A stretch of DNA of 64,000 nt from Sunxiuqinia sp965230765 (GTDB lineage: Bacteria; Bacteroidota; Bacteroidia; Bacteroidales; Prolixibacteraceae): positions 1,736,001-1,800,000 of the forward strand of contig CBDDLR010000001.1 in the NCBI GenBank assembly GCA_965230765.1, read 5' to 3'. The notes below the pieces were generated by a model. That model was not told the DNA's origin. It was given only the letters and a program-made list of their open reading frames with translations, and did no database searches. The position numbers and the translations under genes were made by a program. Positions 52,544 through 61,612 of the stretch are shown one piece after another (within the stretch, counting starts at the first letter, position 1; every line of letters begins with the position of its first letter).

Positions 52544-53050
52544 CTACTTTTTTAATGAATCAGGTGTGAAGCTTAAAGGGAGCAAACTTCTGGCACTTTC
52601 GAAGACAACAATTTTTTCTTGCCCATCTAAAATCACACGCATATCGTGTTGGTATCTCGATTCGGTTTCTACCATTACCTGGCGGCATGCCCCACATGGA
52701 GCCGCAGCTTCATAAAGGGGCTGACCATTATTTGAAGCGGTAACAGCCAGTGTTTTTACTTTGGCATTTGGAAACCGCGAGTTAGCATAAAACAAGGCTA
52801 CGCGCTCGGCACATAAACCTGACGGGAAGGCTGCATTTTCCTGGTTGCTACCGGTTACGATTTCCCCATTGTCCAATTCTGCGGCAGCGCCAACATAAAA
52901 TTTGGAATATGGGGCATAAGCATCAACGGAAATCTTACGGGCAGCTTCGAGAAGTTTTTGATCAGAAGGATTTAGTTCGAAAATATCACTGTACTCTGAT
53001 ATAATTATCTTGATTTCTTTCGTTTGCATAAAAGAATTTTTTCTTTCCAT
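52544..53050 (-). CDS. cdd: Cytidine deaminase
   Basis: 168 residues. The zinc motif is complete: CAER in FPSGLCAERVALFY (first Cys and catalytic Glu) and PCGACRQV (two Cys), the pattern of the homotetrameric Cdd. The N-terminal YAPYSKFYVGAA is also typical. It converts cytidine and deoxycytidine to uridine forms in pyrimidine salvage. A second ATG at 53029 (MQTKEIK) could be the true start, since it would remove a short non-homologous extension. Confidence 0.94.
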   Translation of the reverse strand: MERKNSFMQTKEIKIIISEYSDIFELNPSDQKLLEAARKISVDAYAPYSKFYVGAAAELDNGEIVTGSNQENAAFPSGLCAERVALFYANSRFPNAKVKTLAVTASNNGQPLYEAAAPCGACRQVMVETESRYQHDMRVILDGQEKIVVFESARSLLPLSFTPDSLKK

Positions 53051-53117
53051 TCAAATGTACAGATTTCTGGATTGAAAAAAGGCGGCTTTTTATATTTTTG
53101 GTAAAATTTTGAATTTT

Positions 53118-54068
53118 ATGTACAAGAACATTTTAGCCATTTTGGCTGTCACTATAATCTCCGTTAATAGTTTTTCGCAAAGTAAAATAACCCGTGAAGA
53201 GTATATTGCGACTTACGCAGACCTGGCTGTGCGTGAGATGAACCGAAGTGGGATACCCGCTAGTATTACCTTGGCACAGGGCTGTCTGGAATCTGGTAAT
53301 GGAAATAGTAAGCTGAGTCGAAAATCGAATAACCATTTTGGGATTAAATGTAAGAAAGATTGGAAAGGTAAGCGTGTTTATCATGACGATGATCGGAAAA
53401 ATGAGTGTTTTAGACATTATCGGACAGTTGAGGATTCTTACATCGATCATTCTGATTTTTTGATGGAGAACCCAAGGTATGCCAGCCTTTTTGATTTGAA
53501 AATTACAGATTATAAAGGATGGGCAAGAGGACTGAAGAGGGCCGGTTATGCAACTGCCCCGCATTATGCATCAGAATTAATCCGGATCATTGAAGAGAAT
53601 AAACTGTATTTATATGACCAGGGGCTAAACAGGTCCCAACTGGCAAAGCTCAAGAAAAATGGATTTGATGGGCACCAAGTTGATAATGGAACGCTTGTTA
53701 ATCCTTACACCAAAAGAAAAGTTGTTTACCGTAATGGATTGAAGTCTATCGTAGTGAAAGCTGGTGATAGTTTTAAAACGATTGCTCAGGAGTTTGACAT
53801 GAAAACCTGGGAAGTTTATACTTACAACGATTACCCAATTAATCACCCAATAAAAGTTAACGAAATACTATACATTCAACCTAAACGGACAAAAGGTACT
53901 AAGAAGCAAATAACCCATCGCTTACAGGCTGATGAAAGCATGCACTATATTTCCCAACGATATGGGATTAAGCTAAAACCTTTAATGAAAAGAAATCGGT
54001 TGAAGAAAAATGAAAAGCCTGTTCCTGGAACGACTATTTACTTAAGAAAAAAGAAGCCCAAAAGTTAA
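53118..54068 (+). CDS. Exported N-acetylglucosaminidase-domain protein with LysM repeats
   Basis: The ATG at 53118 is chosen because it directly precedes the signal peptide (MYKNILAILAVTIISVNSFSQ); an in-frame TTG lies 9 bp upstream. The glucosaminidase domain (about 25-165) has GIPASITLAQGCLESGNG with the catalytic Glu and NNHFGIKCKKDW. Two LysM modules follow (about 210-260 and 270-315), for example VVKAGDSFKTIAQEF and LQADESMHYISQRYG, which bind peptidoglycan. The likely role is cell-wall remodelling in the periplasm. Confidence 0.93.
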   Translation: MYKNILAILAVTIISVNSFSQSKITREEYIATYADLAVREMNRSGIPASITLAQGCLESGNGNSKLSRKSNNHFGIKCKKDWKGKRVYHDDDRKNECFRHYRTVEDSYIDHSDFLMENPRYASLFDLKITDYKGWARGLKRAGYATAPHYASELIRIIEENKLYLYDQGLNRSQLAKLKKNGFDGHQVDNGTLVNPYTKRKVVYRNGLKSIVVKAGDSFKTIAQEFDMKTWEVYTYNDYPINHPIKVNEILYIQPKRTKGTKKQITHRLQADESMHYISQRYGIKLKPLMKRNRLKKNEKPVPGTTIYLRKKKPKS

Positions 54069-54346
54069 GAGTTTTTGATCCAGGTTCGATAAAATTTTCG
54101 AATTCCTAAAAACAAGAAAAGTAATGCCAGGCTCAGATAGAATAATATCGGGATGTAAGCTTGGTTGTCATGAAATTGGAATGAAAGGATATTTAATTCT
54201 TCGTTTATTTGAATGGTGCCATTTTCCCATGCAGGTAGAACTACATTTTTAAAAATGAACCAGTCGATACGAAAAAATATTAAACTGAGGAACAGCAGAA
54301 AAAACACACCAATGCTTCTAAATGTCTTTTTTAAACCTGGTTTCAT
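54065..54346 (-). CDS. Small uncharacterised membrane protein with two helices
   Basis: 93 residues: a basic N-terminus, one helix (about 11-32), an outside loop and a second helix (about 66-83), ending in basic residues. It resembles no family I can name. Its ATG overlaps the fmt stop by 4 bp, so it is translationally coupled to fmt, and its end overlaps the convergent glucosaminidase gene by 4 bp. Confidence 0.72.
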   Translation of the reverse strand: MKPGLKKTFRSIGVFFLLFLSLIFFRIDWFIFKNVVLPAWENGTIQINEELNILSFQFHDNQAYIPILFYLSLALLFLFLGIRKFYRTWIKNS

Positions 54347-55305
54347 ACTAATTTGAAATTTTCAATTCCTTGGAATCCCCTTAAAAAATCTTTGACAGTC
54401 ATACGTTTTTTCCCGGCAAGTTGAAGTTCGTTGATTCTGATCCAATAGTCTGAGGTTGAAACCTTCAAATACGATTTGCCTTCACTGTCAATTGTGCCAG
54501 CTTCTTCGTTACAGGCTTCATCAATTTCAGTAGCGAATACTTTCATCCCTAAAGAATTGCCATCGCCATCAATAAGTTCGGTCCATGCAGCAGGGTAGGG
54601 CGAGAGGCCTCGGGTCAAGTTGTGAATCTTTTCAGCTGACTGGGTCCAATCTATTTTGCAATCTTCTTTAAATATTTTTGGGGCATGCTTCAAGTCTCCT
54701 GAATGTATTTTGTCTTGCTCAATTGCAGCATAGTTTCCTTCTGCTAGCGCATCCACCGTTTTTAAAACCAGGCCTGAACCAATTTCCATTAGCCGATCAT
54801 GAATATCCCCAACCGTGTCATTGTTTCCAATGGCGATTTTTTCCTGAAACAAAATAGCTCCCGTATCAATTTCATGTTTCAACAAGAATGTTGTAACGCC
54901 TGTTTCTTTTTCACCATTAATTATTGCCCAGTTGAGCGGAGCAGCACCTCTGTATTGTGGTAACAACGATGCATGCAGGTTGAATGTTCCCAGTGGTGGC
55001 ATTGACCATACCATTTCAGGGAGCATCCGAAATGCAACAACAACCTGTAAGTCTGCTTGAAGTGATTTTAGTTCAGATATAAACTCAGGATTTTTTAGTT
55101 TCTCAGGTTGAAGGACATGCAGATTGTTTTCCACCGCAAATTTCTTTACTGCTGATTCGTGTAGTTTCCTGCCGCGCCCTGCTGGCTTATCGGGTGAAGT
55201 GATTACCCCAGCAATGTTGTAGCCACCATCAACCAACGCTTTCAAACTGGCAACAGCAAAATCGGGTGTTCCCATAAAAACAATACGCAAATCTTTACCT
55301 ATCAT
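54343..55305 (-). CDS. fmt: Methionyl-tRNA formyltransferase
   Basis: 320 residues. VFMGTPDFAVASLKAL opens the formyltransferase fold. The active-site block is FNLHASLLPQYRGAAPLNWAI (Asn, His), with GVTTFLLKHEIDTGAIL behind it. A C-terminal OB-like domain (about 205-315) recognises initiator tRNA. It formylates Met-tRNA for translation initiation. The usual partner def is not in the window. Confidence 0.97.
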   Translation of the reverse strand: MIGKDLRIVFMGTPDFAVASLKALVDGGYNIAGVITSPDKPAGRGRKLHESAVKKFAVENNLHVLQPEKLKNPEFISELKSLQADLQVVVAFRMLPEMVWSMPPLGTFNLHASLLPQYRGAAPLNWAIINGEKETGVTTFLLKHEIDTGAILFQEKIAIGNNDTVGDIHDRLMEIGSGLVLKTVDALAEGNYAAIEQDKIHSGDLKHAPKIFKEDCKIDWTQSAEKIHNLTRGLSPYPAAWTELIDGDGNSLGMKVFATEIDEACNEEAGTIDSEGKSYLKVSTSDYWIRINELQLAGKKRMTVKDFLRGFQGIENFKLV

Positions 55306-55355
55306 GTTAACGAGTTTTATGCAAAGATAAAAGAATGGGCTGAGTAGCCAGTTAT

Positions 55356-55574
55356 TTATAAGCCATGCTTTTTGGCTACATCAGGTCTAAGTTTGCGGTT
55401 GCCCTTTTGTGCTTTCGGATCGTATGGGCAGTGTTTGCATCCATTTGAGCAGCAATAGCCTCTTTTTACCAGGTAACTTTCAGTCATTACCCGATAGCCT
55501 TTTTGCATGTAATAATCCACTCCTTCTTCAAGGTTGTCGTAGCTATCGCTAAAAAGGTGATCGAACATACCCAT
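55356..55574 (-). CDS. DUF5522 family Cys-rich small protein
   Basis: 72 residues. The C-terminal half has the block YLVKRGYCCSNGCKHCPYDP, with four cysteines arranged CCxxxCxxC, which probably bind a metal. The first half (MGMFDHLFSDSYDNLEEG) is acidic. The function of the family is unknown. It is 9 bp downstream of ribBA, so the two are cotranscribed. Confidence 0.85.
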   Translation of the reverse strand: MGMFDHLFSDSYDNLEEGVDYYMQKGYRVMTESYLVKRGYCCSNGCKHCPYDPKAQKGNRKLRPDVAKKHGL

Positions 55575-55583
55575 TTGAAAGAA

Positions 55584-56807
55584 TTAATCGTATTTAAAAC
55601 GCTGAAGGAAATGGCCCATTTTGTCGCGCTTGGTTTTCATGTAGCGCTGATTGTATTCATTCGGCTCAACTTCAATCGGGATTATTGAATCAACCTGCAA
55701 TCCAAAGGCCTCAATTCCAACCCGTTTAACCGGATTGTTGGTGATGAGTTTCATTTTGGTTACGCCAAGGTTCCTAAGAATTTGGGCACCTACCCCATAA
55801 TCGCGTTCGTCTGCATCAAATCCTAAATGCACATTGGCCTCAATCGTGTCCATCCCCTCGTCTTGGAGTTTATAGGCTGCAATTTTGTTCATCAAACCAA
55901 TACCGCGGCCTTCCTGCATCATGTAAACGACAATTCCTTTGCCTTCTTTGTCAATTAGTTCCATCGATTTGCTGAGTTGGTCGCCACACTCACAGCGGAG
56001 TGAACCAAAAATATCACCAGTCATGCAGGAAGAGTGCATTCTCACAAGAATCGGTTCATCAGCTTTCCAGTTGCCTTTTATCAGTGCAACATGTTCTGCT
56101 CCATTCGACTTTTGGCGGAATGGAACGACCCTGAATTCACCATTCTTTGTTGGTAAGCTAACTTCTTCTCCTTGTTCAATCAGGCTTTCCGATTGGAGAC
56201 GGTAAGCAATCAAATCTTTGATGGTAATTATTTTCAGACTGAATTTTTCAGCAATTTTCACCAGTTCAGGAAGCCTTGCCATGCTGCCATCCTCGTTCAT
56301 GATTTCAATTAAAACACCAGCAGGTTTTAACCCAGCCATCCTGGCAAGGTCAACAGCAGCTTCGGTATGGCCTGAACGACGCAACACTCCACGGTTTTTA
56401 GCTTTCAATGGGAAAATATGCCCTGGGCGGCCAAGGTCTTCAGGCTTGGTATTGTTGTCTGCTAAAGCATTTATTGTCTTTGCCCGGTCACTGGCAGAAA
56501 TACCGGTTGTACAGCCATGTCCGATCAAGTCAACTGAAACTGTAAATGGGGTTTCGTGCGAAGATGTATTTTTCCCAACCATCAACTCAAGCTCCAGTTC
56601 TTCACATCGTTGTTCTGTAAGCGGTGTGCAGATTAACCCCCTGCCGTGGGTAACCATAAAGTTCACCTTTTCTGGAGTAATTAATTCCGCAGCAGCGATG
56701 AAATCGCCTTCATTTTCTCTGTCTTCGTCGTCAATAACAATAACCAGTTCCCCATTTTTAATGGCCGCAACTGCCTCGGGAATTGTATTTAATTTGAATT
56801 CGTTCAT
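55584..56807 (-). CDS. ribBA: Bifunctional 3,4-DHBP synthase / GTP cyclohydrolase II
   Basis: 407 residues. The N-terminal RibB half (1-205) has VIDDEDRENEGDFIAAAE and GLICTPLT. The C-terminal RibA half has SCMTGDIFGSLRCECGDQL (three zinc cysteines), YMMQEGRGIGL and TNNPVKR. Together they start both branches of riboflavin synthesis, from ribulose-5-P and GTP. No FMN riboswitch is visible in the 73 bp gap upstream. Confidence 0.97.
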   Translation of the reverse strand: MNEFKLNTIPEAVAAIKNGELVIVIDDEDRENEGDFIAAAELITPEKVNFMVTHGRGLICTPLTEQRCEELELELMVGKNTSSHETPFTVSVDLIGHGCTTGISASDRAKTINALADNNTKPEDLGRPGHIFPLKAKNRGVLRRSGHTEAAVDLARMAGLKPAGVLIEIMNEDGSMARLPELVKIAEKFSLKIITIKDLIAYRLQSESLIEQGEEVSLPTKNGEFRVVPFRQKSNGAEHVALIKGNWKADEPILVRMHSSCMTGDIFGSLRCECGDQLSKSMELIDKEGKGIVVYMMQEGRGIGLMNKIAAYKLQDEGMDTIEANVHLGFDADERDYGVGAQILRNLGVTKMKLITNNPVKRVGIEAFGLQVDSIIPIEVEPNEYNQRYMKTKRDKMGHFLQRFKYD

Positions 56808-56880
56808 TACTAAATCTTGGATTCTTTAAGCCGTTGCAAAACTAAAGAAAATTATCCATTTATAAATGATATTGCGCAGT

Positions 56881-58068
56881 TTAAGCCCTTTTTGACTTTT
56901 CCCAAATTACGGATTGACGTCCTTTAAAATAGTTAAAGAAACCTTTTATGGATGCATAATTTATTGCTGTGAAATAGTAGGGGACAAAGAATAGTTTTAA
57001 ACGAATCTTCTGGTTTTCAAAAGCCCAGCCGATGGCTCCAACAAAGTACATAATTAGCTGAAAGCAAAAGAATAAAAAGAAGAATGAATTAAATTGCCAT
57101 GCTTCAGTTTGATTCAAGATTAAAAAATTGATAATAAGGAGTAAAAACAAAGCAAATGGCGCAATTGTCCAGCGAAGTATTTTGTGCGAAAAGTATTGAA
57201 ACGAAAGCCATCCGAACCGAAAAGGATTGAGTAATTCCGGCATTCTCAGCATGGTTTGAATGCCTCCTGCAGCGATACGGGTTTTACGTTTAAGTTCTTC
57301 TTTTACATTAGCCGAGGCAGTTTCAACTGCATAAGCGTTTGGTGCATACGCAATTCGATAACCTTTTTCAACTATTCTGAGTGAAATGATAAAATCGTCG
57401 AGAATGGCATCTTTTTCAACTTCCGAGAACAGTTCTTTACGGATAGCAAATAATTCGCCTGCTGCGCCAATTGCCGAGCTCAATTCGGCATCAAGGTTTT
57501 TAGTCAATGATTCTATTTTCCAATAAAACCCTTCGCCTGAACCGGCGGCGGTGTCATTTTTCAGATCAACAATCCTTTTTTCTCCGGCCACACAACCTAC
57601 TTTCGGATCCTGAAACTTTTTAACAATTTCCTGTATGGAGTCTTTTCCAAGCAATGTATTGCTATCCGAAAAAATCACTATCGGAGCCTGGACAAAAGAC
57701 ATTCCCCTGTTCATCGCATGGATTTTTCCTCGACGTTCAGCTTGGTGTTCAACTTGTTGGTGTGGGTGTTTTTTTAACGCTTCAGGTGTTCCGTCATCTG
57801 AGCCATCGGTCATCCACAGGTATTGAATTTTATCTTTAGGGTAGTTTAAATCAAAGGCGTTTTTTACTTTTTGGTCAACATATCCTTTTTCATTGTAGGC
57901 GGTTACAAACATGCATACCCTTGGAAGCTCATCAGGTAATTCTGTTGGATCGGGTTTGCCTTTTGAAAATATACGTTTAAAAACAACAATAAGCCACAAG
58001 GTGAAAGTATATCCGAGATAGGTGTAAAAAACGATGAAGAGCAGTATCCAAAATGTGGTTTCAAGCAT
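56881..58068 (-). CDS. Membrane GT2 glycosyltransferase (processive-synthase-like)
   Basis: 395 residues. An N-terminal membrane helix (about 5-25) precedes a GT2 domain with WMTDGSDDGTPEAL, IFSDSNTLL (DxD-like), the acceptor Asp in DAILDDFIISLRI and a KTRIAAGGIQTM stretch where processive synthases have QxxRW. Three C-terminal membrane helices (about 295-375) follow. It probably polymerises or adds sugars for an exported glycan. It overlaps the upstream GT4 gene by 8 bp. Confidence 0.88.
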   Translation of the reverse strand: MLETTFWILLFIVFYTYLGYTFTLWLIVVFKRIFSKGKPDPTELPDELPRVCMFVTAYNEKGYVDQKVKNAFDLNYPKDKIQYLWMTDGSDDGTPEALKKHPHQQVEHQAERRGKIHAMNRGMSFVQAPIVIFSDSNTLLGKDSIQEIVKKFQDPKVGCVAGEKRIVDLKNDTAAGSGEGFYWKIESLTKNLDAELSSAIGAAGELFAIRKELFSEVEKDAILDDFIISLRIVEKGYRIAYAPNAYAVETASANVKEELKRKTRIAAGGIQTMLRMPELLNPFRFGWLSFQYFSHKILRWTIAPFALFLLLIINFLILNQTEAWQFNSFFFLFFCFQLIMYFVGAIGWAFENQKIRLKLFFVPYYFTAINYASIKGFFNYFKGRQSVIWEKSKRA

Positions 58069-59266
58069 GGGTTTGCTGTTTGTAAAATTCGATTAATGAA
58101 CCCGTGATCGCCAAGTTATCAAATTTTTTGTGAATAAAGTCAATCGCGTTCCTCGAAATTTTTTCAAATAGTTCCTTGTTGGTTGTGAGCTTTGTAATGG
58201 ATTGGATAAATGATTCCGGATCATCTGCTATTAGGATATTTTCTTCTGTTTTTGTAGGAATTCCTTCCGAACCAATCGATGTTGAAATTATGGCTTTACC
58301 TAATGCCATGCCTTCAATAATTTTAATTCGCATTCCGCTGCCAGAATGCAAGGGGACGATCATGATTGACTTAGAGTTCATAAATTCATAGGCATCATTT
58401 ACCTCGCCAACGTATTCAATTCCGTCTCCGTAGAGTTGCTTTTCAAGCCATTCGGGTGCATTTCTTCCAGCAATGTAAAATTTAAGGTCAGGGTGAAGTT
58501 TGTTAATTTCTGGCCAGCATTTCAGAATAAACCATAGCAGGCCTTCCTGGTTTGGAGCCCAGTCTAATGCCCCGATATGAAACAAAGAAGGGTGTTCCAT
58601 ATTTTTCACTTTGGGGATTAAAGTGGAAAGATCAATGCCGGTTTGTGAAGTATGCCTGGGTTTTAGGTTGCCCAACTCATCTAAAATTGCACCGTCCCGT
58701 TCAGTAATCGACACCAGTAAATCATATTCGTTTAAATAACTCAGTTCAAACTTTTTTATTCGCTTCGCCAGTATCTTTAAGTAAATCTTTTTTAAACCCT
58801 TGACCAGCTTAGCCCCCCTGTCCCAAATTTCAAATTCTACATTGTGGGCACGGTATGCAATTTTTGCATTGCTATGCTTTCGGATTAAGTGAATGTATGG
58901 GCATAGGTAGAGCCCTTCAAGTTGAATAATGTCAAATTCCTGCTGGTCGAGTATCTCGATAAGTTTTCGGCTATAACTTTCATCAATAAAGCGAACTGCG
59001 TTATAGGGAAGTTGTGAAAAGAACAAATTTGAAACCAGCCCGGTAAACTTAATCTCGGCGGGAACTTCCACCAGGTTAAATTTCACCATCGACCGGAGAT
59101 TTTCGGGAATTTCATCGTATTCAACATGATGCTTGACCGTGTTCATTGAAAGTACGGTAACTTCATGCCCAAGCATGGCAAACCCCTTGGTTAGGGTTAG
59201 GGTTGCAATTGCTCCTCCATCCTTAGGAGGCCAGGGAATTTTATTTGTCAGTTGAAGAATTCTCAT
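58061..59266 (-). CDS. GT4 family glycosyltransferase
   Basis: 401 residues with a GT-B fold. The N-terminal half opens with KIPWPPKDGGAIATL; the C-terminal half has FHIGALDWAPNQEGLLWF, YIAGRNAPEWL, VPLHSGSGMRIKIIEGMA and the EGIP segment that binds the donor nucleotide sugar. It is probably a cell-envelope glycan transferase acting with the adjacent GT2, with which it overlaps by 8 bp. Its 5' end overlaps the permease gene by 26 bp. Confidence 0.9.
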   Translation of the reverse strand: MRILQLTNKIPWPPKDGGAIATLTLTKGFAMLGHEVTVLSMNTVKHHVEYDEIPENLRSMVKFNLVEVPAEIKFTGLVSNLFFSQLPYNAVRFIDESYSRKLIEILDQQEFDIIQLEGLYLCPYIHLIRKHSNAKIAYRAHNVEFEIWDRGAKLVKGLKKIYLKILAKRIKKFELSYLNEYDLLVSITERDGAILDELGNLKPRHTSQTGIDLSTLIPKVKNMEHPSLFHIGALDWAPNQEGLLWFILKCWPEINKLHPDLKFYIAGRNAPEWLEKQLYGDGIEYVGEVNDAYEFMNSKSIMIVPLHSGSGMRIKIIEGMALGKAIISTSIGSEGIPTKTEENILIADDPESFIQSITKLTTNKELFEKISRNAIDFIHKKFDNLAITGSLIEFYKQQTHA

Positions 59267-60749
59267 TCGTTATTTCTTCTGAACTGGTTTTCCGAAATAA
59301 AATGAAATTGATGAAGCGTTTCAAGTTGTATTGATAGGTTTCGATGTTCATTATTCCAGAATCGTTTGCAGCTTTATAAGTTAGGTAGATGCCAAGTGGC
59401 ATAAAAATAATGGTAGAAAACCACATTCCCCTGAACATTCCCCAAACATCTTCACGGGCAAATTTTTCTCCCGATATGGAAATCATATAATAGGTAATAA
59501 ACATTAGAATGGAAACAACAACAGGCATGCCCAAACCGCCCTTTCGGATAATTGCACCAAGCGGGGCACCAATGAAGAAGAAAATCAGACATGCCACGGA
59601 AAGGGTGAATTTCCTGTGTTTTTCCATGGTGTACTTGTTCAGCAGCTTCTTTGCATTGTACAAGGCTCCTGCGTTCTGATCAATGGTTTGGGCGTTTCTT
59701 CTTGCGCTGGCAACGGCTTCATGAATTGCTTCACTTTTTCTCATAAGGTCCATTGAACCAATAAGGCTTGAATACTCGAAAATGGTATCAGCTTTAAAGT
59801 TGTACTCTTTTTTTAAAGAATCATGGGGAGCTGTTAAGTTTACAAGTTCGCGGTTTGTAACCCGGTTGTAGTTCATGCCCAATGCAAAACGGCGAACCCT
59901 AGTCTTATAGTCAGTGTTCAGCGAATCTTCGTACTGTTCAAGCTGGTCCAGGTTCATCATCCGGTAATTTGGTCGGTATCGGTCTTCATCGGCTCGTTGA
60001 AAATCAAAGCCTTTTAGGGGGATGTTTATTACCTCTTTGCCGAAATATTCCCTTCTGAACGGATATCGTTTATTTCTTCCTCGTTCCCTTGGATTAGCAT
60101 TGGTGTTTGTTTCTCCATGGAATAATGTAAGTGTCATGAATTTTTTATCTTCAGAAATAACCATGTGTCCAGAGTCAGCCGTTGTAACCTTGATGTTTCC
60201 CTGATTATCAGTGTGATCATAGATCATGATGTTATATAGGAAGTTGCTCGTCCTGCTTTTTTCTTCAACACGAATACTGTACCCGTCAATGTCATTGGTG
60301 AAAACACCTTCTTTTAATACCATTTCAGGCTTCTGTCTCTTAACGCTAGTAAGAAGGTAGCCAAATTTCTTGTTGGTAATGGGTAAAATATTATTTGAGA
60401 AATAGAACGCAAAAACTGCCAGAAATCCAGCCACAAATAAAAGGGGTTTCATCATTCTGAAAAGCGAAATGCCAGACGCTTTGATAGCCACAAGTTCATA
60501 GTTTTCACCCAGAGCACCAAAAGTCATTATTGATGCTAGTAGCATTGCCAGTGGGAAGGCCATTGGTATCAGGGCGAACGAAGCATAAAGTAATAGTTCG
60601 GCTACAATATTCCATTCAAGTCCTTTTCCTACCAAATCGTCAATGTATCTCCACAAAAACTGCATGAGCAGAATAAAAACACAAATGAAAAAGGTCATAA
60701 AAAAAGGACCTAAAAAGCTTTTCAGGATAAATGTATGTAAGCGCTTCAT
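59241..60749 (-). CDS. LptF/LptG family permease
   Basis: 502 residues. Three N-terminal membrane helices (FFMTFFICVFILLMQFL and others), a large periplasmic beta-jellyroll (about 130-370) and three C-terminal helices (CLIFFFIGAPLGAI and others) match the YjgP/YjgQ family. These proteins extract lipopolysaccharide from the inner membrane with LptB. Whether it is LptF or LptG cannot be told. It heads the operon with two glycosyltransferases, consistent with envelope glycolipid work. Confidence 0.92.
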   Translation of the reverse strand: MKRLHTFILKSFLGPFFMTFFICVFILLMQFLWRYIDDLVGKGLEWNIVAELLLYASFALIPMAFPLAMLLASIMTFGALGENYELVAIKASGISLFRMMKPLLFVAGFLAVFAFYFSNNILPITNKKFGYLLTSVKRQKPEMVLKEGVFTNDIDGYSIRVEEKSRTSNFLYNIMIYDHTDNQGNIKVTTADSGHMVISEDKKFMTLTLFHGETNTNANPRERGRNKRYPFRREYFGKEVINIPLKGFDFQRADEDRYRPNYRMMNLDQLEQYEDSLNTDYKTRVRRFALGMNYNRVTNRELVNLTAPHDSLKKEYNFKADTIFEYSSLIGSMDLMRKSEAIHEAVASARRNAQTIDQNAGALYNAKKLLNKYTMEKHRKFTLSVACLIFFFIGAPLGAIIRKGGLGMPVVVSILMFITYYMISISGEKFAREDVWGMFRGMWFSTIIFMPLGIYLTYKAANDSGIMNIETYQYNLKRFINFILFRKTSSEEITNENSSTDK

Positions 60750-60812
60750 TTTAAATCTTTGGAAACGTTACAAAGCTAAGGTATTTTAAAGAAATTAAAA
60801 GTTAAAAAAGCT

Positions 60813-61196
60813 TTAGCATCCTAAAACATGCTTAAGGTCGGCTATCTGGGTGTTCCACAACTCGGTTGTTTCATCCTCTTCTTCTTCATCGTGAAAATCA
60901 AAAACCATTAATGATACGTCACCTGTAAGTTCGTCTTTTGTAATTCTGAATTCAAAATAGGTACCTTCAAGTTCATCATCAAGCCAGCTATACCTTACCA
61001 GTTGATTTTCTTTGTGAAGCGTTTTCTCTGCAGTTTGTTCAGTTCCTTCCCAAACAAAAGTGAAATCTTTCCCTTTAACCCTAACATCGTCTGCAAACCA
61101 TTCTGCAAGCCCGGAGGCTGTACTCAAACGATTAAAAAGAACTTTTGGGGAACAATTAATAGGGTATTCTAATTGTATTTTTGTTTTGGTATCCAT
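60813..61196 (-). CDS. START-like (SRPBCC fold) domain protein
   Basis: 127 residues. YPINCSPKVLFNRLSTASGLAEWFADDV is the opening of an AHSA1/START-like helix-grip fold; a beta-rich core (FTFVWEGTEQTAEKTL, YFEFRITKDELTGDVSLMVFDF) and a C-terminal helix complete it. Such proteins bind hydrophobic ligands or act as co-chaperones; the ligand is unknown. It is 64 bp upstream of the permease gene and may be its operon leader. Confidence 0.82.
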   Translation of the reverse strand: MDTKTKIQLEYPINCSPKVLFNRLSTASGLAEWFADDVRVKGKDFTFVWEGTEQTAEKTLHKENQLVRYSWLDDELEGTYFEFRITKDELTGDVSLMVFDFHDEEEEDETTELWNTQIADLKHVLGC

Positions 61197-61305
61197 TTCA
61201 CTTCATTTTTCAGCAAGATAAGGATAATCAAAGAATAAACCAATCTGCATGTAAAAAGTAGGATAAAAATGCCCGATTAATGGAGTGCTGAATAAAAATA
61301 AATAC

Positions 61306-61313
61306 TATATTTG
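61306..61313 (+). promoter_or_regulatory. -7 element of the tRNA-Met promoter
   Basis: TATATTTG exactly matches TAnnTTTG and lies 17 nt before the tRNA. The -33 region is weak. Confidence 0.6.
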
Positions 61314-61330
61314 CACCGCATTTTTGGAAT

Positions 61331-61404
61331 GGCGAGGTAGCTCAGCTGGTTAGAGCGCATGATTCATAATCATGAGGTCGGCGGTTCAAGCCCGCCTCTC
61401 GCTA
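61331..61404 (+). tRNA. tRNA-Met (anticodon CAT, elongator type)
   Basis: Cloverleaf: acceptor GGCGAGG/TCTCGCT (G-T at both ends), D stem GCTC/GAGC, anticodon stem CATGA/TCATG with loop TTCATAA (CAT), T stem GGCGG/CCGCC, discriminator A. The paired 1-72 end and overall sequence fit elongator Met rather than initiator. Confidence 0.95.
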
Positions 61405-61408
61405 CAGG

Positions 61409-61438
61409 AAGGATCGTTCAATACGATCCTTTTTTTTT
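61409..61438 (+). terminator. Terminator of tRNA-Met
   Basis: The stem AAGGATCG/CGATCCTT is followed by a run of nine T. Confidence 0.9.
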
Positions 61439-61516
61439 GCCCTATTCGTTAGTAAAAAATTCTTTAAGGCAAGAACAGTTTATACCGTATAAAAGGGTGT
61501 GTTATAGTCACAAAAA

Positions 61517-61552
61517 AAAGTGCTAAAACCTACTTTTCAGTTTTAGCACTTT
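61517..61552. terminator. Terminator of the small-peptide operon
   Basis: The perfect 13 bp stem AAAGTGCTAAAAC/GTTTTAGCACTTT with a 10 nt loop has A/T runs on both flanks. It lies 61 bp downstream of the repeat-protein stop. Confidence 0.88.
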
Positions 61553-61612
61553 CTAAATCAAAATTCAAAATATTGATCGCAATACAGCCGCAGAAATAAT
61601 TAAATTAGAAAA

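Noticed and set aside
56218..56829. 203-codon plus-strand frame
   Set aside because: It is antisense to ribBA, which has complete catalytic motifs on the other strand.
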